From Salvelinus alpinus (Eukaryota; Chordata; Actinopteri; Salmoniformes; Salmonidae), in the NCBI RefSeq assembly GCF_045679555.1, contig NC_092092.1:12214690-12278689 (forward strand): a stretch of DNA of 64,000 bases, written 5' to 3'. The notes beneath the pieces were generated by a model. That model did not search any database, was not told where the DNA came from, and worked only from the letters and a program-made list of their open reading frames with translations. Made by a program: the position numbers and the translations under genes. Numbering within the stretch: position 1 is the first letter of the stretch; each line of letters starts with the position of its first letter. Shown one piece after another: positions 1 through 12,329 of the stretch.

Positions 1-59
1 CTCATGCTTCTGACCCGATCCTATTTAGAAACATTGTTTTTGGTTTAACGCATAAAATA

Positions 60-320
60 GCGTAAAACACACAACTTGAAGCCACCACATATTTAGCCAT
101 GGAGCACGTTCTGATTGGCCGGTGAGGGGCCAAACCTCGACACACCAACAACATGTTTGTTCATCAAAACCCAGCTCTTTCGCACCACAGCCAGCTACTG
201 CGCCAATAATTCCAGTAGTGAAAATACTAAAAATATGACATCCCGAACCCATAAAGCCACTGCCAGCACAAAGACTTACCATTGTGTTAGCCTTGTTAAA
301 AGAGAGCCCTTAGTCTTTAT
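60..320 (+). repeat. Dispersed repeat, copy 1 of a diverged pair
   Basis: This stretch aligns by eye with 2150-2400 in the same orientation. Shared landmarks include 'gattggcc', 'tcatcaaaac' and 'gtgaaaata'. Divergence is substantial, so these are old copies of one family rather than a recent duplication. I recall similar sequence as common in salmonid genomes but cannot name the family. The open frames across it are not conserved between copies, so I do not treat it as coding. Confidence 0.6.
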
Positions 321-326
321 TCATGA

Positions 327-816
327 TATACACCGAGTGTACAAAACATTTATGACAGACTGACCAGGTGAAAGCTATGATCCTTTATTGATGTCACTTG
401 TTAAATCCACTTCAAATCAGTATAGATGAAGGGGAGGAGACAGGTTAAAGAAGGATTTTTAAGCCTTGAGACATGGATTGTGTATGTGTGCTATCCAGAG
501 GGTGAATGAGCAAGACACAAAAATATTTAAGTGCCTTTGATAGTTCTTGAGTGTGTCAAGAACTGCAATGCTGATGGGTTTTTCATGCTCAACAGTTTCC
601 TGTGTTTTATCAAGAATGGTCCACCATCCAAAGGACATTCAGGCAACTTGACACAACTGTGGGAAACATTGGAGTCAACATGGGCCAGAATCCCTGTGGA
701 ATGCTTTTGACACCTTGTAGAGCCCATGCCCCGACAAATTAACCACTTTCTGAGGGCAAAAGGGGGCAAAACTTAATATTAGGAAGGTGTTCCTAATGTT
801 TTGTACACTCAGTATA
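327..816. mobile_element. Internally deleted Tc1-like element
   Basis: Terminal inverted repeats are visible: 'gagtgtacaaaacatt' near 335 and its complement 'aatgttttgtacactc' at 795-810, each next to a TA. About 490 bp remains, against roughly 1.3-1.6 kb for a full Tc1-like element. The middle keeps only broken transposase-derived frames. A fragment of the same terminus recurs at 29793-29831. It is a non-autonomous remnant. Confidence 0.75.
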
Positions 817-1576
817 TTGAACCATATTCCATTAATATTTTAGAACAAATATGGTAGAAAGTAATCTGTATATTTCTTACAATACAAACAGATTGCACAG
901 ATGAACAGTCAAATGCACAAATGGTCATCTATAAAAATCACAATATGAACATACAAATACACCTTGTTAGTGAACTAGAATGTAACCCTTCCCTACACCA
1001 TGTTCAAGGGTGTAAATGGGAGAACCCTGTCACGCCCAACTACTATTTCTCAAAAGAATGAGAACATTCATGCTACAACATAGCGTCTGTGTTGGATTGT
1101 AGTACCCATTACAGCCACCAGGACGACTATTGTTACTTTCGCTTTATATTTCATACATCTATCCATGAGAAACAAAGGCTGCACTTGATCTGTAAAGATG
1201 CTCAAAGGCATGGTCGTCACAATACTCAGGTGCATATTAGATTTACAGATGTTGGATCTTCATTTGACCAATATTGTCAGAGCAAATATAATCCTGCAGC
1301 AACAGGATTTGAACTTTTAGTGTTGCTTGTTCTGTGGTTAGACTATTAGCTGGCCAAAATTAGGCTTCATGAAGTGCAATACTGTTAATATAACTGTGTT
1401 ATAAGTGCAGATTTTGTGAATTTATGTCCATCATGAAGGTCATTTGCAGGGAAATTCTCAGCAACAAAAGAGGGATCAAATTAAGACCTATACCTGTAGG
1501 TTATGCTCAAATGTATAGACTCTTACACTCACACATGGCAGTCAAATCGTACATTATTGTAGGGAATGGATTGATT
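817..1576. other. RAB23 3' flank, nothing else recognised
   Basis: AT-rich sequence downstream of the RAB23 stop codon on the minus strand. It should include the 3' untranslated region, but I cannot place the polyadenylation site. Around 1260-1320 there is a short piece resembling the dispersed repeat at 52826-53090 ('ataatcctgcagcaacagg'). No coding potential seen. Confidence 0.4.
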
Positions 1577-4500
1577 CTAAAGAAGGCTGCAGCTACCAAA
1601 GGGGTTTTTGCTTTTCTTTGTCCTCTGTTTGTTGGGTCGCAAGCTGATGACTTCTCGGCCGTTGCTGGAGTTCTGACTAGATAAGTTACTACTTGTGGTG
1701 TTGAAAACTCCTGTTAGGGTAGAGATGTTAAGATGTGTTACAACGTTAATGACTCATTGCTGACACAAAACATTTACAAGAGCACTCTTATGAAATCCCT
1801 TGGATTTCTAAGCACGTGTTCTGAAAGCTAAGAAATTGAGAATCATAATGAATACCGCTTTGATGTCATTCAAGCAAACCACACACCCGAGTCCAAATAT
1901 GCACTTTACATTTCTATATAAAACACATCGTTTTTACTGATGCACAGACATTTAGGCCTTCAAGTTGAAGCCAACTACAACAATTTGGACTGCAAACACA
2001 AACATATTTAGCAAAACTGGATGCATTCTAATTTTGCTATTATTCGTTACTGTATGCTATTTAATGTATGGTATCAATCCACAATGGACTAGGATGGGAA
2101 TATTCTGTGCCCTCCAGCCGAATTGGAGTTGATAACGCAAAGACAGTCAATAGCCTACACAACCTCGTGCACTATTAAGCCATGTAGAACGCCGATTGGC
2201 CAGTGAGTGGTCAAACCCTCGTCACACCTAGAACTTATTTATTCATCAAAACATGGCCCTTTCGCGCCACCGTCAGCTATTGCGCTCATGATTCCCGCTG
2301 TGAAAATATAATAAATATGTCTGACACACCCACAACTCGAAAGCGCTGCGAGAAGATTTATCATTGCGTACGTTTTGTTAAACTAGAGCCGAGAGACATA
2401 TTTCTTACTCAAACCTTTTTTAGGCCTTGTTGTATGAATCCCAAATGTTGCATGAATGTTGTCGTCATGTTACCGAATGTAATTGACAAATGAGAAATGT
2501 ATAGTGAAGATAAAATGGGGAGGATCATAAATGCAAACTATCTTTGCAGAGCTTGCAGTACAAGACAAATATCTCTGTGGCACTGTACAATCCAGTGCCA
2601 AAGGTCTGTACTAACTGGAGACGTGACTAACATGGTTATCAGGATGCTTACCAATTTTATTGCTAGTTGTATGGACTACCTCAGGAGCTTCTGCTGTTTG
2701 CCGCTTCAGTCGCTGCAGATACTTATCTGCTAGGTATTTAAAAACTGAAAAGAAATTTCATTTTTAAAATAATTCCTATTACATTCTTCCTAACATAACA
2801 GTTGTTTACCTGGTCATTTGTACACGTTTTCATTGACTCACCTTCATTGACATTGAGGTCCTCCTTTACGGAGGTTCGGTAAAACCTCAACTTGAGCTTC
2901 TTGGCCAGACCTTCTGCCTCCTCACTACAGTACCAGGAGAAAAAGAGCAAGGGTTACTGATCATGTCTAATGTTTGTTATCCTAGCCATGCATCTAGAAA
3001 TGTTTATTAGTTTATTTATCAATATATCATAACAGACCAAGTTCAAGAAGGAAAATGGGTCTATGGAAGTGTTACTTTTTGATCACCGTGTCATCCAGAA
3101 GGTCAATCTTGTTCTGCACCAGGACAGTGGGGATGTCTCCCACCTCTATCTCCACCTTTTCCCACCAGCTGCCGATGGCCTCAAACGACTCCCTGTCGGT
3201 GGTGGAGAAGACCAGTACACACGCCTGGGCACCTGGAACACATCATGCGTGGCTCAGTAATGTATAGAGCCATGTCATTGTGGAATGCTCTGCCACCAGA
3301 GGTTACTCAGACAAAAAAATGCAAGTTTAGCTTTTTTTTTATTTTTAAACTGATTACAAAAAACATCTTGTATCACAGCACCTCTTCTCTTCTAAAGCTC
3401 TAAATTAACTGTACCGTATATAATTATAGGAAGTGTGTAAATAGTATTTTTGATGTCTTGACAAGAACATAAGATAATATCAAATACAAATAAAATAAGA
3501 ATGATATATTGTCAACAACTGTTCTGTACTCTGTCATTTAGGCCATTCAATGTTTTGTGTGGATCCCAGGAAGGGTAGCTGCTGCATGTGAAACAGCTAA
3601 TGGGCATCAAGTAAACCTAAACATACACAGGCCAGCTGTCACCACAATGCTAAGAAATGCTGTATCCTCACAGCCCTCACAGTTATTTTGGTGTTTCAAA
3701 TCAAATAACTGATTTTGTAAATGTGTTTTTATTTTATTTTATTTGTATTGTTCAAATTCCATACACCCCAGTTTGTATTTCATGTGTTAGGAGAGGTGTA
3801 GCTGCCTGGGCCATACAATAACAGAAATACAAGATGGACATAATACTAGTTGAATTGTTCCCTGTGAGGTCATCTTGGTGCAGTTACACAGCTGAATCCA
3901 TACTGAAAAAATATAAAACAATAAAATAAAGTTGGAAAGTGAGAGGCTGTCTTCTCTGGCAGACCCAGTGGAGGAGGATCATGTCCTTCCCAGGGAGGGA
4001 GGAGTCTTACCGCGGTAGTAGGCCTTGGTGATGGCATCAAACTCTTCCTGCCCTGCCGTGTCCCACAACATCAATCTCACATCTTCATCATTCACTCTGA
4101 AAAAAAAAGGCGATTTCAATACTTGGTATTGTGAGTTTCTCAATGTATAGACAAAGCAGTATCAAATGTATACATTTCTACTTGACTATCATATCAAACT
4201 ATTCTCTCAGTTCTGCGCTATACGTTACAGGAGCAATAGTCTTTTGAGAGTCAAATATCCTCCACACCTTTACTGTTTTATAAAAATAATGCTTCAAGCC
4301 TTCAGTGAGCGAACCTTCATCTGACAATTCTGCCTGTTTTATTCAATGCAGTTAGAGTTTCAATGTTTTCCGGGTTTCTCTGGTATTTCCTGAGAGTATC
4401 CATGCTTCCTCGTACATTTTGGCACTCGAGGTAGCCTAGTGGTTAAAGCGTTGGGCCAGTAACCAAAATGTTGCAGGACAGAACCGGAGCTGACAAGGTA

Positions 4501-6790
4501 AAAATCTGTCGTTCTGCCCCTGAACAAGGCAGTTAACCCACTGTTCCTAGGCCGTCATTGTAAATAAGAATTTGTTCTTAACTGACTTGCCTAGTTAAAT
4601 GAATGTTCAATTTAAAAAACAAATGTTTTTTATGTGACCGAAGCCATTGTCACATCATATTAATAAACAACTATCTGAATGAAATACCGCTTGACACTTT
4701 ACATTGGAGTTATGGGTTGGCTTCACATCTGTTAAGCACAAAAACAAGGAAAAGACTGGAAAAAGGAACGTTTGTGGTTTTGGGAAGCAGTTTTAACCTT
4801 AGGTCAAATTCTTAAGGACTCTCTTGGGCCAGAATGCAGTTAACTAACAGTTTGTTGACAGATGCCAGGGATCTCTTATAAAATAACATGTTAAGAGAAT
4901 AAAGAGATGGTCTGTGCAGCCAAAATGCATGTATTTTGATTTCAGTGGTCACTTAGGACACAGTACGGTCCCTGAGATCTCTGGGTATAGCTCCTATTGT
5001 ATGTACCTCGTCAGATTGTACTGCATATCTGTAAGAGTATTGTGTATTTTTATGCATCTTAATATACATACTGTATGTATATTCCGGATGTGCACGGTTA
5101 TTCGAATATCTGAACGGATGTTAGCATTTAACACTTATTCATTTTAGTGAGAAACAAAAAGTCTAGGTCTATTTTAACACTGAAAAGGATTATTCTAAAT
5201 TCAATTAAAATATCCATGTGACATTGTTACATACAAGGACATACTATGACATTTCAAATTATTAATTTAATACAACAAACTTGTCATTGTAGTTTTAATG
5301 CCGTGCGCCCCATAAGAAAAACAGTAGCCGACCGGTAGCCTTCACGTGTGTAGCTTGTTGTTGATGTTGGGAACCGAGTGGCGCAGCGGTGTAAGGCACT
5401 GTCTCGCAGTGCTAGAGGCATCACTACAGACCCATATTCGATCCAGGGCTGTATCACAACCAGCCGTAAATCGGGAGTCCTATAGGGCGGCACACAATTG
5501 GCCCAGCGCCGTCCAGGTTAGGGGAGGGTTTGGCTGTCATTATAAATAATAATTTGTTCTTAACTGACTTGCCTAGTTAAAAAGGTAAAATAAAAAATAA
5601 AATGTTGGCCAATCAAAACAGCAAAGAGGCTCAATGTGTAGCAAGTGTAGTGAGACTTCACTAATGCAGCACAAGATGGAATAAAGTTACAGAATTAAAA
5701 GTTAGCTAAATTAGAAGGAGTAGGCTACAATGAGCAACCAACAGGTAGGGTTGGGAAGAAAGTGCAGAATGTAGCCTTCATTAGCCTAGCTAGCTATAGC
5801 TGGCTTCTCTAGGCCAGGGGTTCTCAAAAATAGCATAGCAGGAGTTTTACTATGACTTGGGCAGTGCATGGGGTCTGTGGCAATACTGCAGGCCACTGAC
5901 CAAGTCAAAGTAAAACAACGTGCATGCCATGTTTTTTTTATCTCACTCGAGTTGTGGACTGATTAATTTGCTATCACAAAAGGAGTCCCAGGCCCTAAAA
6001 AGTTTGAGAACCCTTGCTCTATGCTACTCCAGTCAAGACAGGAACTGTTATATGGGATGATAAATGACATTCTGTCCGCTGCAAGTTAGCTCTTCTTGGC
6101 TGTAGCTGAGTTGCCTTGGCTAGTGGCTACTGCATCTCTCTATCCTTTCGGGCGGCAGGTAGCCTGGTCGGTAGGAGCATTGGGTCAGTAACCGAAAGCT
6201 TGCTGGATCGAATCCCTGACAAGGTAAAAATCTGTCCTTCTGCCCGAGCAAGGCAGTTAACCCACTGTTTCCTGGGCGCTGATGATGTGGATGTCGATTA
6301 AGGAAGCCACCCGCACGCACCTCTCTGATTGAGAGGTTGTGTTAAATGCGGAAGATACATTTCAATTGAATGCATTCAGTTGACTAGGTATCCCCTTTTC
6401 CCCTCTGTCTGCTCGCGCCCATCTCACACACTGTTCCCTCCGCAGCTGCAGCAATAGATCGCCAGCCTCTCCCTGGCGCAGCAGTGCTCAGGTTAAAACG
6501 GAAGTTTCAAAACCCACATGCATTTCAAATATCTGACAAAAATTCATGATCCTATTCGAATAGTAAAAATATTTCAAACAACCATCCCTAATGTAAAATA
6601 TGCATAGACACACTAACAATGGGAAATCTCCTTACAGTAGCTGTCTCTCCAGGAAGTCCACACCGATGGTCTTCTTGTAGTCCTTGGTGAAGATGCCCTT
6701 GCAGTAACGCTGGATCATGCTGGACTTCCCCACCGCACCGTTGCCCACCACCACCACCTTGATGGCCACTTCCATGTCCTCCTCCAACAT
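1577..6790 (-). CDS. rab23: RAB23, Rab-family small GTPase, six coding exons
   Basis: Rab23 is a membrane-bound GTPase that negatively regulates Hedgehog signalling and is linked to ciliary and endosomal traffic (family knowledge). Coding exons on the minus strand are 6636-6790, 4011-4096, 3076-3232, 2842-2924, 2652-2744 and 1577-1710. All introns have GT-AG ends and all phases agree, giving 708 bp or 235 residues plus stop, against 237 in human. Exon 1 holds the P-loop GNGAVGKS (residues 16-23) and the switch I threonine in KKTIGVDF. Exon 2 has WDTAGQEEF with the catalytic Gln at about position 68. Exon 3 ends with NKIDLLDD, and exon 4 has RTSVKEDLN in the G5 position. The last exon ends CSLL, a prenylation-type CaaX box. 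The start is [11 protein letters not shown], the conserved Rab23 start; an in-frame ATG nine codons upstream is less likely. The introns hold SINEs and other repeats. The gene appears functional. Confidence 0.95.
2150..2400 (+). repeat. Dispersed repeat, copy 2 of a diverged pair
   Basis: Same family and orientation as 60-320. It lies inside the last RAB23 intron, between the exons ending at 1710 and starting at 2652. The rest of this intron (1711-2149 and 2401-2651) shows nothing recognisable. Confidence 0.6.
4427..4605 (+). mobile_element. HpaI-type tRNA-derived SINE
   Basis: The tRNA-like head contains 'gtagcctagtggttaaagcg', an A-box-like promoter element. The body carries 'cagttaaccc', the HpaI site that names the family, and the tail is 'ttaactgacttgcctagtta'. 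The SINE is transcribed by RNA polymerase III and copied by a partner LINE (family knowledge). It sits in the first coding-region intron of RAB23, opposite to the gene. Confidence 0.88.
5367..5585 (+). mobile_element. Second-type salmonid tRNA-derived SINE
   Basis: The head reads 'gagtggcgcagcggtgtaag' and a B-box-like 'ttcgatccag' lies near 5437. The middle differs from HpaI ('gggcggcacacaattggccc'), but the tail 'ttaactgacttgcctagtta' is the same. It resembles the Leu-tRNA-like salmonid SINE type (SlmI-like); the family name is from memory. It lies in a RAB23 intron. The flanks 4606-5366 and 5586-6144 are AT-rich and show nothing recognisable. Confidence 0.75.
6145..6400 (+). mobile_element. 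HpaI/SmaI-like SINE variant
   Basis: It has the tRNA-like head ('gcaggtagcctggtcggtag') and 'cagttaaccc', but a different 3' half with 'gtggatgtcgattaaggaag' and 'gcattcagttgactaggtat'. That 3' half is the SmaI-like variant as I recall it. It lies about 240 bp from RAB23 coding exon 1, inside the intron. Confidence 0.7.
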
Positions 6791-6885
6791 GGCTGTGTGT
6801 TGCTGGGCTTTCTTCACACTTCCAGGCAGTCTGGTGTTGGTTTAGGGGGGCTGTCACTGGATCACTTAAAACACCTCCTGATAGA
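6791..6885 (-). other. rab23: Probable 5' UTR part of RAB23 coding exon 1
   Basis: Upstream of the ATG on the minus strand the sequence runs to a candidate acceptor, 'ctctatcag', near 6880. This would make one exon with the coding part at 6636-6790, preceded by a non-coding exon further right, as in other vertebrate RAB23 genes. The acceptor is inferred. Between here and the minisatellite (6886-7374) I see nothing else. Confidence 0.4.
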
Positions 6886-7374
6886 GACAACACAAACTGA
6901 TGTTTTACACATTGATAACATGACTTAAGGTCTGAATATTGTTATTTTCCTCTGCACAAAACCCTTGTCGTTCTGCTGTTCAAACAGCCAAGTCACCAAC
7001 TGACGAGCCCAGCCCACATAAAAACATCCCTCTGTTTATTCAGCAATATGATGTCTTATGTTTCGATGCGGAGAACACTTTCTACCTCACTGCTCCTCAG
7101 TCTACCCATAAAACCCTCACTAGCTGGCCCTCTGTTTTACAGCCGAGTGTAAACATTAGCCAGTGCATCCTGGCTGCAGCCATCTGAGGTAACGTCAGCT
7201 GATGGGTTCCTCGTTCTTACAGGCTACAGTCAGCTACACTTAGCTCAGTTACTGCCTCCGTAGGTCTGCTCCCACACACTTTTCCATTAGGTAGCAGTCT
7301 GGGCCTGCCTGCCTGGGTCTGGCTAGGAGAGGGTGTAGCTGACGTGGCAGGCATTTAAGAGAGGAGAGGAAGCT

Positions 7375-8275
7375 GTCCGGGCCTGGCTTGGAGAGGGTGC
7401 AGACGTCTGGGCCTGGCTGGGAGAGGGTGCAGACATCTGGGCCTGGCTGGGAGAGGGTGCAGACGCCTGGCCCTGGCTGGGAGAGGGTGCAGACGCCTGG
7501 CCCTGGCTGGGAGAGGGTGCAGACGCCTGGCCCTGGCTGGGAGAGGGTGCAGACGCCTGGCCCTGGCTGGGAGAGGGTGCAGACGCCTGGCCCTGGCTGG
7601 GAGAGGGTGCAGACGCCTGGCCCTGGCTGGGAGAGGGTGCAGACGCCTGGCCCTGGCTGGGAGAGGGTGCAGACGCCTGGCCCTCGCTGGGAGAGGGTGC
7701 AGACGCCTGGCCCTCGCTGGGAGAGGGTGCAGACGCCTGGCCCTCGCTGGGAGAGGGTGCAGACGCCTGGCCCTCGCTGGGAGAGGGTGCAGACGCCTGG
7801 CCCTCGCTGGGAGAGGGTGCAGACGCCTGGCCCTCGCTGGGAGAGGGTGCAGACGCCTGGCCCTCGCTGGGAGAGGGTGTAGACGCCTGGCCCTCGCTGG
7901 GAGAGGGTGCAGACGCCTGGCCCTCGCTGGGAGAGGGTGCAGACGCCTGGCCCTCGCTGGGAGAGGGTGTAGACGCCTGGCCCTCGCTGGGAGAGGGTGT
8001 AGACGCCTGGCCCTCGCTGGGAGAGGGTGTAGACGCCTGGCCCTCGCTGGGAGAGGGTGTAGACGCCTGGCCCTCGCTAGGAGAGGGTGCAGACGCCTGG
8101 CCCTCGCTGGGAGAGGGTGCAGACGCCTGGCCCTCGCTGGGAGAGGGTGTAGATGCCTGGCCCTCGCTGGGAGAGGGTGTAGACGCCTGGCCCTCGCTGG
8201 GAGAGGGTGTAGACGCCTGGCCCTCGCTGGGAGAGGGTGTAGACGTCTGGGCCTGGCTGGGAGAGGCAGTAACTG
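7375..8275. repeat. 30-bp minisatellite, about 30 units
   Basis: The unit is about 30 bp with core 'gggagagggtgcagacg'. Because 30 is a multiple of three, open frames result on both strands. Variants are ordered: 'gggcctggct' in the first units, then 'ggccctggct', then 'ggccctcgct', with blocks of 'gtgc' and 'gtgt' on the right. The array is bounded by near-identical flanks, 'gagagggtgtagctgacgtg' at about 7327 and again at 8281. It lies in the presumed 5' intron of RAB23. Confidence 0.95.
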
Positions 8276-8299
8276 GCTAGGAGAGGGTGTAGCTGACGT

Positions 8300-9730
8300 G
8301 GCAGGGATTCAGTCATGTTCCAGATGACTATGTTTTATGGGAACTGATATCATATATCCCAGATCCTTTGGATATGAGCAGGGGAAACATCCCCACTATG
8401 ACACCAATGACAGATTCAGCCTAAACCTCTTGCCTGGTAATGTGACTGATAATATCACATGTTGGCCTAAAAGTACCAGCTTGGTAGCAAAATAACACTA
8501 GAGACTAGCGCTACGGGCCTATCGTTAACGTAGCTACGAAAACAAAACATTGTGTTCACAATGTGAAAAGCTCTGGTTTGACTTAACCTCAACAGACTAT
8601 GCAAGGAAAGTGTTGTGGATCTGTCTAGGGTTCCACTGACTGCAAACAAAGCAAAGGTAGGCCTTTTTCCTGAGTTTAAACTCTCATAGAGATGTTTGTT
8701 ATCCAACATCATCTGGTCCTATTCGTAAAGTGGATGATCCAAGCCACACTGTAAACAGGCTGGCTTCGCAACCACAACAAAAGCTACCTTGATGCCTGCT
8801 AACCAAACCATGTCCCATTATCCAGACTGTCAGCAAATTGCCAAGTTGTCAACACACAATCCAACACAACACAGACTAACCAAACATCATGGAAGATTCT
8901 AGGTAGACGAGTATACTAGGTGACTGGAAAGACCACAGATTGAGTTACAAAGTAGAGCCTCTCCCACAACGTCTCACCAAAGGTAACTGAATACAGAGTT
9001 GGCTGTAACTTAGCTGCATGCAAGGACACACCAGCTTCATGTACCATTCACTCCAATTTTGCACAGACTATTGAACTGGCATGCACTTACAGGAATTTAG
9101 CCCAAACTGCAGCTGACACAGCAAAGCTTGCCAGAACTGGATGTTCCACTGTATACAAACATATTTCCTTGGCTACATTGACGCTTCAACAGATGTAGCT
9201 TAAAATAAGACATTTGTCTTAGAGGAACGTGCTGTTATGTCTAGGCTGCATAGTTAGATTGTTCCGCCTGACAAACGGGTAAACAGGCATACACATCCAC
9301 AGTGCTTGTGTAAACACTCCACTAAGATCACAACATGACTTCAAACATCAATATACCTATTACGGCTTACTTTAAATCAGTAAATTGGACGACAGTTAAT
9401 TGACAAATTGCCAGAACATGCACAGCATCTGCTGATTTACAATAAAGAATGGCACTACTTGACATCATCACCAGCGAATGTTTCATGCAGTGAGCTGAGG
9501 GAGGATGGGGTCACATAGAAAATGTGGCTTTCCAAATAGTGCTTGAAAAGGTGTTTTTAAATCCACGAAATAAAATAGATTCATGCAAGTTCATGATTTT
9601 ACAGTAGCTAGCTAATCATGTTATTTGTTCAGAAGCTGTCCAACGCTTAATACAAAGTCTCACTGAAACAAATCATATAATTTACAACAATTGTATAATT
9701 TCAAGTGATACAATCGTAACATTGTTTCTC
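8300..9730. other. Presumed RAB23 5' intron, nothing recognised
   Basis: About 1.4 kb of single-copy-looking sequence between the minisatellite and the candidate non-coding exon. No convincing exon, transposon terminus or long repeat was seen. Confidence 0.4.
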
Positions 9731-9732
9731 TT

Positions 9733-10300
9733 ACCTGCATCCAGTTACATGACCGTCTGGCTCTTGCAGCTGCAACAGGCAACAAACAGCACGAGACGAA
9801 AACAAAATACAATTGCTGCGCAATGAAAGAGAATAGGTCCTGTGTTTTTTTTAATGGACCAAATGAAATAACAAGCTATAATAAAACGTAACGTAGTAAC
9901 AATCAAATCGTTTCAACAATTTGTAAAGCTAACTTAGCGAGCTAGCCATGTAAGTTAACGTTAGCTAGCTAACGAACGATGGATTGTCCAGTCTCCACGT
10001 TCAGCTAACGTTAGCTAGTACGTCTCCTAGCTGGGCTTGCTAGCATTTAACACTCTCGTTTATATCATAAATCACAACAAGAGGAGACGAATATCCACGC
10101 TTTTCATCAATGTAACAAGTCGTCTAATCATATTTCACAAAGCGACGACTTGAATTCAATAAATTGTTGTTGCCTTGCTAGCTCTATTTGCTTGGCTCTC
10201 ACCCACAACTGCAGTCCGGTTGCTATAAACGCTTTTGGTTTCCGATAGCAGATGCGCAGTTCACTGCAACTCGCTGGGTCAGTTTATGAACTACAGCTCC
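9733..10300 (-). promoter_or_regulatory. rab23: Probable RAB23 first exon and promoter region
   Basis: On the minus strand 'gatgcag|gtaagag' near 9733-9740 is a strong splice donor, and a weaker alternative 'gggtgag' lies near 10198. The sequence to the right has more CpG than its surroundings and repeated 'acgttagctagctaac'-like words at 9955-10020. In vertebrates PRIM2 lies head-to-head with RAB23, so this may once have been a shared bidirectional promoter. The transcription start cannot be fixed from sequence alone. Confidence 0.4.
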
Positions 10301-10460
10301 TGTAAAATAAATTAATCTAAGCTGATCTTGAGTCTGTGTGTGGCCAGGCTGTATCGTGAACATCAGGGCCAGTCCTCGACTTTATGCCGCCCTAGGCGAG
10401 ACAAAAATCTGCCGCCCCACATTTTTTTCTCTCAGCTAAGTCGGAGATAGAGAACATGAT

Positions 10461-11434
10461 AAACTCAGCAAAAAAAAGAAACGTCCCTTTTTCAGGACCC
10501 TGTCTTTCAAAGATAATTCGTAAAAATTCAAATAACCTCACAGATCTTCATTGTAAAGGGTTTAAACACTGTTGCCCATGCTTGTTTAATGAACCATAAA
10601 CAATTAATGAACATGCACCTGTGGAAAGGTAACAGCTTACAGACGGTAGGCAATTAAGGTCACAGTTATGAAAACTTAGGACACTAAAAGAGGCCTTTCT
10701 ACGGATTCTGAAAAACACCAAAAGAAAGATGCCCAGGGTCCCTGCTCATCTGCCTGAACATGCCGTAGGCATGCTGCAAGGAGGCATGAGGACTGCAGAT
10801 GTGACCAGGGCAATAAATTGCGATGTCCGTACTGTGAGGCTCCTAAGACAGGCTACAGGGAGACAAGATGGACAGCTGATCGTCCTCACAGTGGCAGACC
10901 AAGTGTAACAACACCTGCACAGGATCGGTACATCCGAACATCACACCTGAGGAACAGGTACAGGGTGGCAACAACAACTGCCCGAGTTACACCAGGAACG
11001 CACAATCCCTCCATCAGTGCTCAGACTGTCCGCAATAGGTTGAGAGAGGCTGGACGGAGTGCTTGTAGGCCTGTTGTAAGGCAGGTCCTCACCAGACATC
11101 ACCGGCAACAACGTTGCCTATGGGCACAAACCCACGGCAGGTCCTCACAGCAAGAACTGGCAAATCTGGTGCAGTCCATGAGGAGATGCACTGCAGTACT
11201 TATTAATGCAGCTGGTGGCCACACCAGATACTGACTGTTACTTTTGATTTTGACCCCCCCAACTTTGTTCAGGGACACATTATTCCATTTCTGTTAGTCA
11301 CATGTCTGTAGAACTTGTTCAGTTTATGTCTCAGTTGTTGAATCTTGTTATGTTCATACAAATATTTACACGTTAAGTTAGCTGAAAATAAACGCAGTTG
11401 ACAGTGAGAGAATGTTTCTTTTTTTGCTGATTAT
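10461..11434 (+). mobile_element. Internally deleted Tc1-like element
   Basis: The left terminus 'aaactcagcaaaaaaaagaa' matches the element at 33231-34716, and the right end 'tttctttttttgctga' is its complement. The start of a transposase is readable (MPRVPAHLPEHAVGML). A frameshift follows, then a deletion joins a helix-turn-helix part ending near WAQTH directly to the C-terminal SQQELANLVQSMRR. The whole catalytic domain is lost. It is about 970 bp, against about 1,490 bp for the complete relative. Confidence 0.85.
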
Positions 11435-12329
11435 TGTAGCCCAATTAATAGACCTATGCTACAAATTAAACACAATTTTAACACATCTGGTTAGTAGGCT
11501 AAATAATCAGTTCAATGTCAATAACATAGCCTAATATTTCCAATCTAATTACATTGATGAAATTACCAATGCCCTGGAAGTTCTGCCGCTCTAGGGGAGA
11601 CAAAAATAATTACATCTTAGACATCCTTATGAATCTAAGCATGGCACTTTCAAAAGTTACCTTTCCACCCAGACAGAGGCTCTACTTACTGATGCAGAAA
11701 ACTGTACGCTTCAACTGCTGGCTACTCGTCCATTGTACAACCCACAAATAGAGGTGCTTCCCTAAAAGCTGCCTGGGTTTAAACAAACATCTTCTCTTTT
11801 CAGAAAGAGAAAAGCTCAATTAGCAAAGCAAATACAATTTGTTTAACCTCCTCGAATATTATAGGCTGCAGTTTAGTTTCAGATTGTCATAGAGAGGAAT
11901 CAATATATCCCCATATGCATCTGATTCACGTCTTTCGTGGGCATTTTAGAGCTTGTTTCTACCATAAGGCATCACAGTGTTAAGCATTGTTATAGAACCC
12001 TTGATATAATCTGGACACGTTTTATGTATTTATTTTAAAATATAAAGCAAACAATAGATATCCTTTTTGCCCTCTTCTTTAACTTCTCTAGGGTAGGGGG
12101 CAGCATTTTCACGTTTGGATGAAAAACATACCCAAATTCAACTGCCAGTTACTCATCGCCAGGAGATAAGATATGCATATTATTAGGCATATTATGCTTT
12201 CATAAATGCATGGCGGGTCTCCTTTCGCTGGAGCAGTGTAAAATAAGCTTTATGTCAATGACCCAGCCTTAACGGATATCGTTTATTTACATATCGAATT
12301 TGATTGTCCATTGGTCCATCATCAGTTTC

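Noticed and set aside
7388-7882. 164-codon frame of ten-residue repeats
   Set aside because: Artefact of the 30-bp minisatellite. It lies in an intron of RAB23, and open frames also arise on the other strand.
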